Positions 18,236 through 25,736 of a stretch of 64,000 bases of DNA are shown in pieces. The number at the start of each line of letters is the position of its first letter. Within the stretch, counting starts at the first letter, position 1. The stretch comes from Skermanella rosea (GTDB lineage: Bacteria; Pseudomonadota; Alphaproteobacteria; Azospirillales; Azospirillaceae). The position numbers and the translations under genes are program-made. The notes beneath the pieces are model-generated. The model did no database searches. It was not told where the DNA came from and saw only the letters and a program-made list of their open reading frames with translations. Location: assembly GCF_016806835.2 (NCBI RefSeq), contig NZ_CP086111.1, forward strand, positions 612,001 through 676,000, written 5' to 3'.

Positions 18236-19602
18236 CGGGCCGCGGTGGCGACTTGGCGGATCACGGACGCCAGCTGGTCGCGAGCCTTCTCCGCCATGGC
18301 CTTCCCGGCCGTGTCGCTCTCATGGATGAAGGTCGTGAAGATCCGTGCCCTGTTCATGTAATAGACATGGCGGAATTCCGTCGTCCGCTCCGGCAGGACG
18401 CAGGCGGCCTCTCCAACCCGCAGGGTGATCTCGCGCAGCTGCTCGACCGGTCCCAGCGACGACCTGAATTCTCCTGAACAGCTGTTCTTCAGCACTTCGA
18501 CATAGGACTCGGTCAATTCCGCAAGGCTGCGGTTGTCGATGATGCTGACCTCGCGGATGCCGCCGAACACTTGGCCGTACTTCCAGGCGAATGTCGCCGG
18601 CCTCTGGTCGGGCGCGACCCGGTCCAGCGAAACCGGGACGATCCCGGCCATGCCGGCGGCGGAAAGCAGGTTGACCAGCGCGTCGGGCAGAGTGGGTCCC
18701 AGGATCGGCGGAGCGGCGGTTGGCGCCGGGACGGGGTCCGGAGCGGTCCCCGCGGGCGGAGCCGGCATCGGCGGCACCGAGGCGAGGTTCGCCGCGGGGG
18801 GCTCGCCGGCGGGGGGCGGAACCGGCTGAGGCACCGCTTCCGCACTCCTGCCATCCCCCGGTGCCGGCCCGGGTGCCGGCGGCGTGGCCGTCGCGGCGGC
18901 CGGGGTCCCGGGCGGCTCCGCGGGCGGATCCGCCTGGACCGCGGCCGGCGGGGGCTCGGGTACCGGGATCGCCGCTTCCGCCGGGGCGGGAGCCTCCGGC
19001 GCGTCGGCGGCCGGGCCGGGAAGCGGGGCCGGCGGGGCTTCGGCGATCGTCAGGGGTTTCGCCGCCGTCCTGCCGTTGGACTGGACGCAAGTGTTCAGGT
19101 TGGCGAGCGCGGCGCCGCTACCGCGCAGGCTGAGCGACAGCTTCACGTCCGGATTGTCGATGGCCAGCGTGTTGCCCCGGCGGATCGCCTCGAAGAAGGA
19201 GGCGTCCTTCCCGAGTGAAACCGCCAGGGCGGATGGCCTCGTGACCAGGCCCGATCCCTGCCGCGTTCCGCGCTGGTCGATCGTCAGTGTCGTCGGCAGC
19301 AGGGATTTCGGGTTCAGCCGGGATTCGGGCAGGCCGACGATCACGACGACCTCGTCGGCCTTGTTCTTCGCGATCAGCAGGGCATGCCCGTTGTCGTACC
19401 GGGTGCCCGCGGCGCAGTAGTCGAACTCGCCGCTTTCCCGGGACACGGCCGTGACCGCCCAGTCCTCGATCGGGGACGAGACCGCGGTCCTTTTGGCGGC
19501 GGGTTTCTCGGCCGCCTTCTCGACGGCCCAAGCGGAACCCGGCGGCAGGGCTGGGCCGAGCGCCAGTCCAAGGCCGACGGTCCACAGCATCCAGTGGTTC
19601 AT
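18232..19602 (-). CDS. Secreted IalB-like protein with proline/alanine-rich linker
   Basis: A 456-residue exported protein when started at the ATG at 19602, which gives a clean signal peptide (MNHWMLWTVGLGLALGPALP, cut near AWA) and has a GGGA ribosome site; an ATG seven codons upstream has neither. Residues 30-155 resemble invasion-associated locus B domains: WAVTAVSRE, a Cys-Ala-Ala segment, LLIAKNKADEVVVIVGLP, and a closing TC. About residues 175-300 are low-complexity Pro/Ala/Glu. The last 150 residues form a separate domain with two or three cysteines that I do not recognise. It is convergent with rmd and downstream of the lipoprotein hydrolase. A cell-envelope role is likely; nothing more specific can be supported. 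Confidence 0.7.
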   Translation of the reverse strand: MNHWMLWTVGLGLALGPALPPGSAWAVEKAAEKPAAKRTAVSSPIEDWAVTAVSRESGEFDYCAAGTRYDNGHALLIAKNKADEVVVIVGLPESRLNPKSLLPTTLTIDQRGTRQGSGLVTRPSALAVSLGKDASFFEAIRRGNTLAIDNPDVKLSLSLRGSGAALANLNTCVQSNGRTAAKPLTIAEAPPAPLPGPAADAPEAPAPAEAAIPVPEPPPAAVQADPPAEPPGTPAAATATPPAPGPAPGDGRSAEAVPQPVPPPAGEPPAANLASVPPMPAPPAGTAPDPVPAPTAAPPILGPTLPDALVNLLSAAGMAGIVPVSLDRVAPDQRPATFAWKYGQVFGGIREVSIIDNRSLAELTESYVEVLKNSCSGEFRSSLGPVEQLREITLRVGEAACVLPERTTEFRHVYYMNRARIFTTFIHESDTAGKAMAEKARDQLASVIRQVATAAR

Positions 19603-19636
19603 GAAGGTTTTCCCAGATGTCATCGCTGTTCACAAG

Positions 19637-20560
19637 TCATCGAGTCGGAGCCGGCCGGGGCGGCACGGCCGTGCAGTCCGGAACCTCCCGGAGGACCGCC
19701 GGCCATTCCTCCAGCCAACCCTTGTCATGGCTGGCGCCGGCGACCTGCAGGATTCGCAGGCAGGCATCTGGCGCCGCGCGCCGGGCGTAGCTGTCGGCGA
19801 CCAGCCGGGGCACGACGCCGTCCCGCGCGCCGACCAGGTGCAGTTGCGGCAAGGCACCCAGGCGGCGCGCCGAGTCGGACGGGTCGAGCGAGCCGGACAG
19901 GGGCGAGATCCGGTGGTGGGAAGTCCACGCCGCCGTGGCGAGGTTTCCCGCGACGCTGACCACGGCGGCCACGTCGGACCGCCGGGCCGCCAGCAGGACG
20001 ACGGCGCCGCCGCCACCCGAATACCCGATCAGCACGAGCCGATGGGGCGGAGTGGGGAGCGCCCGGTCGATCGCGCCGTCCAGCGCCGCTATCACCGGTT
20101 CGGCGAGGCGCCGCGAGGTCCAGAACGTCGACTCGCACGAGTCGCGGGAGCCCGCCGGCCGGAATTGGCATGGCCGCCCCAGGTACAGGACGTTGGGTCC
20201 GCCATCCAGCGCGGCGAGCCGCAGCGCCATCGGGTTGAGCGGCGTCGGGTCGGATGACGGGTCGGTAGGCGACGACCAGGCATAGCCGTCGCCCTCGACA
20301 TACACATGAACGGGGGCGCCCGGCTGGTCGAAGCGCGACCAGACGGCGATGTCGAACCCGCCGGAGCGCAGGGTGGACCTGGTTAATCCGCCCCCTGCGG
20401 CGATTTCGGCGGCCGCGGACCCGCGTTCGGCCGGGCTGGCCGTGCATCCGGCCGCGAGAAGGGACGCCAGGAGGAGCGCCAGCCCGCGGCGCCCCCGCGG
20501 CATTCGCGGTGGCGGCCGGCCGGGCGCGGCGGCGCTGCGATCAGTCGCGGCGCAGTTCAT
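19637..20560 (-). CDS. Predicted lipoprotein alpha/beta hydrolase
   Basis: A protein of up to 307 residues with a lipoprotein signal: a basic segment (MPRGRRG), a hydrophobic core and the lipobox LLAAGC, so it is probably attached to the inner or outer membrane and faces the periplasm. The catalytic part has VYVEGDGYAW near residue 88, IGYSGGGGAVVLLAARR near 195 (nucleophile elbow G-Y-S-G-G), an Asp in VGARDGVVP near 262 and a His in AGASHDKGW near 286, together a full Ser-Asp-His triad. The ATG at 20560 overlaps the end of the ligase gene by 20 nt; a second ATG at 20503 gives a more usual signal peptide. Possible work: deacylation or depolymerisation of surface glycan; substrate unknown. Confidence 0.75.
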   Translation of the reverse strand: MNCAATDRSAAAPGRPPPRMPRGRRGLALLLASLLAAGCTASPAERGSAAAEIAAGGGLTRSTLRSGGFDIAVWSRFDQPGAPVHVYVEGDGYAWSSPTDPSSDPTPLNPMALRLAALDGGPNVLYLGRPCQFRPAGSRDSCESTFWTSRRLAEPVIAALDGAIDRALPTPPHRLVLIGYSGGGGAVVLLAARRSDVAAVVSVAGNLATAAWTSHHRISPLSGSLDPSDSARRLGALPQLHLVGARDGVVPRLVADSYARRAAPDACLRILQVAGASHDKGWLEEWPAVLREVPDCTAVPPRPAPTR

Positions 20561-22643
20561 GGAGCTTGTTCCGGATCTCGGGTGTCAGGGGTATGACTCG
20601 CTCTACGCCCGCTTCCACGGCGCGCAGCAACCGGGCCTGTCCCAGGTTGCCCCACTCGGCGGTCGGTGCCATGGCGATGCCGGTGAACCACAGGGCGACC
20701 GGATCGTCGGGGTTGCGCAGCAGCAGTTCGTTGCCGACGCGGATCGCGACCGGGGCGTTGTTCGACGTCACCAGCAGGTCGAGGAAGGGGACGGACAGAT
20801 CGACCCGGCCGGGCAGCTGGTCGAGCAGGGCGAACAGCTTCTGGCTCCAGGCGGGAACTTCCCACTCGCGCAGGCGGTCGAGCCGGGGATCGCCCATCTT
20901 GGTCGCCAGCTCGTCGCGCATGATCAGCGTCAGCGACTTCAGCCGGGTGCTCGACGGCAGGTCCGCGGCGTGGCGGTCCACCGCCCGGAGCAGGGTCTCG
21001 AACCAGAAGACCTCGCTTTCCGTCAGCGGCTGCCCGTTCTGCCCCTTGGCGGCCAGTTCGTGCGTCAGGTCCAGCGCGATCCACCACAGGTGCGAGCCGC
21101 CCTGCCCGTGGTCCCACAGCAGGAAGGGCGGGGCGTCGGACGCCGGCGGCCGGCCGGACCTGATCACGGCGAGCAGCCGGTCCGACTCGGCGGCAACCCG
21201 GATCGCGAGAGCCGATCCGGCGGTGAGGGTCACGGCGACGATCAGCGCGATGCCGACGGCCAAGCGGCGCGTCATCGCGGTGCCGGACGGGCTCCGCCGC
21301 CTCACGCCGCCGGCGGTCGCGGCGAAGGCGACCGCCTGGAACGGAACCGCGACCGGCAGGGTGAACCAGGCCGCCAGGAGCCCGGCGATCGCCACCCAGA
21401 CGGCGCACAGCAGCGCGCGGGACCGGCGGCGGGCGCATAGGATCGCCGTGACCGGCAGGGCCGCCATCAGGACGCCGCCGGGAAGTCCCGCCGACAGGGT
21501 CGCCTCCAGGTAGGTGTTGTGGGTGTGGAAGGCGCCGCCGCCGGTATTTCCGAGGGACTGCTGCCAGGTCTCGGTGACCGCGCGGACGTCGCGCACCCGG
21601 TTCAGGAAGCTGTAGAGGACGTCGTTGAACGAGCCCCAGCCGGCGCCGTGCACCAGCAGCATCGGGTCGGACCGGAGCGCCTCGAGCGCCACCAGGATCA
21701 TCTCGGTGCGCGACAGCGGCGACTCGAGCCCCTTGGCGGTGCCGAGCCAGTACATTCCCGCCGGGACCGCCACGGTCAGGGCGAGCGCCGCCACGGCGGC
21801 GAGGACGCGCCAGGAACGCCCGGTCCCGATCGCCCGGGCCAGGATCAGCATGGCGGGGATCGCCGCCGCGGCGATGCCGATCGCGGTCTTGTTCTGCGAC
21901 GTCGCGACGATCGCGCCGCCAAGCGCCAGGGCGGCGGCCATCCGCAGGGGGCCGGGGCCGGACAGTGCGGGGCCGGCGACCCGCCCGAGTCGGCGGGCCA
22001 GCGGCGCCGGCCACCGGAGGCTCTTGTCGCTCGCCACGATGGCTATCACGGACAGCCCCAGCAGCGCCGCGAACTCCGGCCAGACCACCGGGCGCCAGGG
22101 CGAGCCGATCGGCTCGCTGACATTGAGGGCCAGCAGGATCACGCCGGAGACCGCCGCCGAGCCGACGATGGCCTGACGGACCCGCCGGCGCTGCCACACC
22201 GCCAGGGTCAACGCCGTCAGGGCGGCGAGGGACGCGTACCACAGGACCCCTTCGCCGGTCTGTGGCGGTCCCATCGCCGACCGCACCGGGAGCGGCGCCG
22301 CCAGCGACGCCGCGGCCGACCAGAGTGCCAGGGCTGAGGTCGCCAGGGTCAGGGGATGGGTGAGGGCGGCCGTCACCGGGTACCGCAGGGCGGCCATCAG
22401 CGCGAGGCACAGTGTCGCGGCGGCCGCGCAGGCGAACAGCGCCGCGATCACCGGCTCCGACTGGTACCACACGCCCAGCGCGAATGGCTTCAGCGCGGGC
22501 ACGAAGATGAAGAACGACGCCGACACGATCGCTCCGCCCGTGGCCGTCAGCCAGGACGGCGCCGCGCCGGCGGATCGTTCCGCCGGTACCGCGGCGGGGC
22601 TCACGGTCGAAGACCCGTCCGACACGGGGGAGTTGGCTGGCAC
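20541..22643 (-). CDS. O-antigen ligase/polymerase-like membrane protein (WaaL/Wzy family) with C-terminal extension
   Basis: A 700-residue protein. Residues 30-460 hold about 12 hydrophobic segments, and a large periplasmic loop contains HGAGWGSFNDVL and later THNTYLEATLSAGLPGG, the region of the Wzc-ligase fold with the conserved H-x-N-x-Y-x-E pattern of O-antigen ligases. The last 200 residues are hydrophilic and helical, with ELLLRNPDDPVALWFTGIAM suggesting TPR-like packing, a layout also seen in Wzy_C/ligase proteins that glycosylate or polymerise. The GTG at 22643 has GAGGATAAA upstream. Expected role: joining finished polymer to lipid A-core, or polymerisation of the Wzx product. It cannot be decided which from sequence. 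Confidence 0.82.
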   Translation of the reverse strand: MPANSPVSDGSSTVSPAAVPAERSAGAAPSWLTATGGAIVSASFFIFVPALKPFALGVWYQSEPVIAALFACAAAATLCLALMAALRYPVTAALTHPLTLATSALALWSAAASLAAPLPVRSAMGPPQTGEGVLWYASLAALTALTLAVWQRRRVRQAIVGSAAVSGVILLALNVSEPIGSPWRPVVWPEFAALLGLSVIAIVASDKSLRWPAPLARRLGRVAGPALSGPGPLRMAAALALGGAIVATSQNKTAIGIAAAAIPAMLILARAIGTGRSWRVLAAVAALALTVAVPAGMYWLGTAKGLESPLSRTEMILVALEALRSDPMLLVHGAGWGSFNDVLYSFLNRVRDVRAVTETWQQSLGNTGGGAFHTHNTYLEATLSAGLPGGVLMAALPVTAILCARRRSRALLCAVWVAIAGLLAAWFTLPVAVPFQAVAFAATAGGVRRRSPSGTAMTRRLAVGIALIVAVTLTAGSALAIRVAAESDRLLAVIRSGRPPASDAPPFLLWDHGQGGSHLWWIALDLTHELAAKGQNGQPLTESEVFWFETLLRAVDRHAADLPSSTRLKSLTLIMRDELATKMGDPRLDRLREWEVPAWSQKLFALLDQLPGRVDLSVPFLDLLVTSNNAPVAIRVGNELLLRNPDDPVALWFTGIAMAPTAEWGNLGQARLLRAVEAGVERVIPLTPEIRNKLHELRRD

Positions 22644-23066
22644 CCGGATTTATCCTCTCAGCGACCCCTGAAGGGCCGGTCATGACGCGGTCCACGCCGC
22701 CGACGCGGGGCGGTCCCCGGACCGTGCCCGGCCGCCGTCACGGACGGGGCGCGACCGGGTCCGGCGGGATTCCGCGGGGGCTGCTTGGCCGAGCGCCACT
22801 ATCACCGCGAGTATTTAATGTTGCCTTAACGCTGATGCGGTCGAATTGGGGAAGGAATGACAGCGCTGGTGCGGTGTCCGGGATGGCGCATATCCTGATA
22901 ATCAGCTGTCTGGTGTGTCTTTGGTGCCATAAACCTGAACAGGTGCATTACGACGCACGTGATACGATTATCGGTACTTGATCCTTCTCCCCAGATTGTT
23001 TACTCATGACGGTACGCAGTTCGAAATTTGCAGAACTTTGCCGCATTCGCCGCAGGGGGCACATTT
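22644..23066. other. 423-nt divergent spacer before the autotransporter
   Basis: No convincing gene. The first half is GC-rich, the second AT-richer. An imperfect dyad ACCTGAACAGGT (5-bp arms ACCTG/CAGGT) lies at 22933-22944 and could be an operator. TTGATC at 22978-22983 is 17 nt before TACTCA at 23001-23006, only a weak promoter match. AGGGGG at 23054-23059 is the autotransporter ribosome site. Confidence 0.35.
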
Positions 23067-25646
23067 ATGTTGATCAATAGACGTCATAGGCAGCAGGCGG
23101 TACTGCTTGCAACCACATCGGTGTTCGCGTTCAGCGCAGTATTCTCGGGCGTCGGCAGCGCCTATGCTCAGGTCCGGTCGGTCACGCCGGTCGCGACGGT
23201 CCGGACGGCCACCAACGTCGCCGCCAACCAGACGATCGTCGGCACTGCGGACAAGCCCGTGGCGATCGAACTGATCGGCGGCGGCTCGGTCGAGAACAGG
23301 GGCACCATCCGCGGCTTCGCGAACAGTTCCGCCGTCGTCGTCACCGGCGTCGCCTCCGCCGCGACCAAGATCGACAACTACGGCACGATCGAGGCGAGCA
23401 AGGCCCCCGGCAACACGGCGCGCGACGTCGCCGCGATCTATCTCGCCAGCCGGGCCGACATCATCAACCGCCCGACGGGCGTGATCCGGGGCACCGGTGG
23501 CGCCGACGGCATCATCGTCGCGAACGACGTCGCCAATGGGGACGTGGGCGGGTCGACGATCACCAACGAAGGGCTGATCTCCAGCGACAGCGGCAACGCG
23601 ATCTCCGTCTACGGGGCGATGCGCAGCATCACCAACAGCGGCACGATCATCTCCCAGACCGGCACCGCCATTTATCTCGGCGCGAACGGCTCGATCTCCG
23701 ACGGGATCACCAACAGCGGCACGATCCAGGGCGGCCCGAACGACGGTTCCGGCATGGCGATCGACGCCTCGCTCAGCTCGGCCCGCCTGGTCGTCACCAA
23801 CTCCGGCACGATCGTCGGCAAGGTCATGTTCGGGTCGGGCAACGACGAGCTGCGCCTGCTCGGCGGCAGCATCACCGGCAACGTCAGCGGCGGCGCCGGC
23901 ACCAACACCGTGAACGCGCTGAGCGGGACCTCCACGCTCAACGGCAGCATCACGGGCTTCAGCGCCTTCACCATCGCCTCGGGCGCCAAGGTCAACCAGA
24001 ACGGCTCCATCGCCGCGACCACGGTGACCAACTCCGGCACCCTGGACGTCGGCAGCGCCACCCGCACGATCACCGGCAACTACGTCCAGACCTCGACCGG
24101 CACCCTGGCCGTCACGATCACCGACGCCGCCCAGGGCAAGCTCTCGGTCAGCGGAACGGCCAGCGTGGATGGCAAGGTCGCGCCGAACACCGGGTCGCGG
24201 ACCGCCACGGTCGCTCCCGGCACGTCCCTGACGGTCCTCGAATCGACCGGCACGCTGACCCTCGCGTCGACCGCCGGCGTCGACAACACCAACGCGATCG
24301 AAAAGTTCGTACTGTCCCAGTCGGGCAACCAGCTCCGGATCACCCGCGAGGCCGGCATCTCTCCCGACGCGCCGGTCCAGAAGGCGATCGACGCGATCAA
24401 GTCCGGCACGGTCTCGACCGGCGGCAACGCCTCGGTCGCTTCGACCACAGTCGCTCTCGAAAGGGCGCTCACCACGATCGTGGACCTGCCCGGCGGCTTG
24501 TCGCAGCGGATCACCACCGTCGGATCGACGACGTCGCTCGGCAACATCCTGTCGATCTTCCAGAGCTCGACGGTCACGATCAACGGCACCCCGGTCCAGC
24601 TGTCCCAGACCCAGGTCAACGACATCGTCTCCCAGTTCGTCAGGGAGCTGACGCCTGATTTCAGCATCTCCGCGACGGGCTCCACCGTCACCAACGCGAT
24701 CGGGGCGGCGTCCACGACGACGGTCAGCACCCGTCTCGCGTCCATGCGCGGAGCGGACAGCCAGACCGGCATGGCCGCCGGCGACATGGTCGGCCGCGGC
24801 ATCGAGATGTGGGCCCAGCCTTACCTGTCCACCTTCACGCAGGATCTGAAGGACGGCGTTTCCGGCTTCCAGGCCGACAGCCGCGGCCTGACGATCGGTG
24901 CGGATACCGTGGTCGCCGACAACCTGCGCATCGGCCTGGCGGTCGGCTATGCGAACACCGACATCGACGGCAAGGACGCTTCCGCCGGCGATAGTTCGGA
25001 TATCGACAGCTACCAGGCGACGCTGTACGCCAGCTACAACCCGGCTCCGTGGTATGTGGACTTCCAGTTGGGTTATGGCTTCAACAAGAACGACCAGACC
25101 CGCAAGTTCGCCGTCACCCAGGCCTCCAGCGGCTTCTCGACGATCGAAAACCTGACGGCGGACTTCGACTCCTCCGCCTACCGGGCCCGTATCGGCGGCG
25201 GTTTGACGAAGAGCCTCAACGGCTTCGAACTGACGCCCAACCTGTTCCTCCAGTACACCTACTCCGACACCGACTCCTACAAGGAGACGGGTTCGAACGG
25301 CGTGTCGATGGCTTCCTCGGACAACACGTCGTTCCAGGCCGGCATCGGCTTGCGGATCGCCTATCCCGTGGCGATCGAAGGCGGGCGCCTGATCCCCGAA
25401 CTGCGCATCGGCTACACGCGTGAGTTCAACGACGACGCTCCGTCCAACAACTTCACCATGGTCAACCTTCCCGAACTCGCCTCGACGATCAAGGGGGCCA
25501 AGCCGAGCCAGGACATCTACAATGTCGGCGTCGGCCTGACCTTCCTGTCGAACGACAAGCTGACCATCTCCGGCAACTACGACTACCAGGGCACCGACTC
25601 GAGCGACGGCCACGTCGGCTACCTGCGCCTCCGCTACAAGTTCTGA
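23067..25646 (+). CDS. Autotransporter with beta-helical passenger and C-terminal outer-membrane barrel
   Basis: An 859-residue type V secreted protein. The ATG at 23067 has an AGGGGG ribosome site and a long signal peptide ending GSAYAQ. The passenger (residues 35-450) contains many copies of a short pattern like ITNSGTI (also VENRGTI, IDNYGTI, ITNEGLI, VTNSGTL), the usual sign of a right-handed beta-helix in adhesin-like passengers. The barrel occupies the last 280 residues, beginning near GRGIEMWAQPYLSTF and ending YLRLRYKF, with the terminal Phe needed for outer-membrane insertion. Serine-protease motifs are absent, so adhesion or aggregation is more likely. It is followed at once by a strong terminator. 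Confidence 0.93.
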   Translation: MLINRRHRQQAVLLATTSVFAFSAVFSGVGSAYAQVRSVTPVATVRTATNVAANQTIVGTADKPVAIELIGGGSVENRGTIRGFANSSAVVVTGVASAATKIDNYGTIEASKAPGNTARDVAAIYLASRADIINRPTGVIRGTGGADGIIVANDVANGDVGGSTITNEGLISSDSGNAISVYGAMRSITNSGTIISQTGTAIYLGANGSISDGITNSGTIQGGPNDGSGMAIDASLSSARLVVTNSGTIVGKVMFGSGNDELRLLGGSITGNVSGGAGTNTVNALSGTSTLNGSITGFSAFTIASGAKVNQNGSIAATTVTNSGTLDVGSATRTITGNYVQTSTGTLAVTITDAAQGKLSVSGTASVDGKVAPNTGSRTATVAPGTSLTVLESTGTLTLASTAGVDNTNAIEKFVLSQSGNQLRITREAGISPDAPVQKAIDAIKSGTVSTGGNASVASTTVALERALTTIVDLPGGLSQRITTVGSTTSLGNILSIFQSSTVTINGTPVQLSQTQVNDIVSQFVRELTPDFSISATGSTVTNAIGAASTTTVSTRLASMRGADSQTGMAAGDMVGRGIEMWAQPYLSTFTQDLKDGVSGFQADSRGLTIGADTVVADNLRIGLAVGYANTDIDGKDASAGDSSDIDSYQATLYASYNPAPWYVDFQLGYGFNKNDQTRKFAVTQASSGFSTIENLTADFDSSAYRARIGGGLTKSLNGFELTPNLFLQYTYSDTDSYKETGSNGVSMASSDNTSFQAGIGLRIAYPVAIEGGRLIPELRIGYTREFNDDAPSNNFTMVNLPELASTIKGAKPSQDIYNVGVGLTFLSNDKLTISGNYDYQGTDSSDGHVGYLRLRYKF

Positions 25647-25670
25647 TGCGGACGCTTATCTGAGCAGCGG

Positions 25671-25710
25671 CAGGGGCTCCATCCTCCGGGATGGGGCCCC
25701 TGTTGTTTTT
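25671..25710 (+). terminator. Intrinsic terminator after the autotransporter gene
   Basis: A 14-bp stem (25671-25684 with 25689-25702, one G-T pair) and a 4-nt loop TCCG are followed by TTGTTTTT at 25703-25710. It starts 24 nt after the autotransporter stop and is the clearest factor-independent terminator in the window. Confidence 0.93.
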
Positions 25711-25736
25711 GCGCCCAGCATCGAGGTGATGTGCCC

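Noticed and set aside
22682-22981. A 99-codon frame before the autotransporter
   Set aside because: No ribosome site, Arg/Gly/Pro-rich first half, and it covers the AT-rich promoter region of the autotransporter.
23004-25613. An 869-codon minus-strand frame across the autotransporter
   Set aside because: Complement of the repeated passenger and barrel; Asp/Val/Arg/Gly-rich shadow, no ribosome site.
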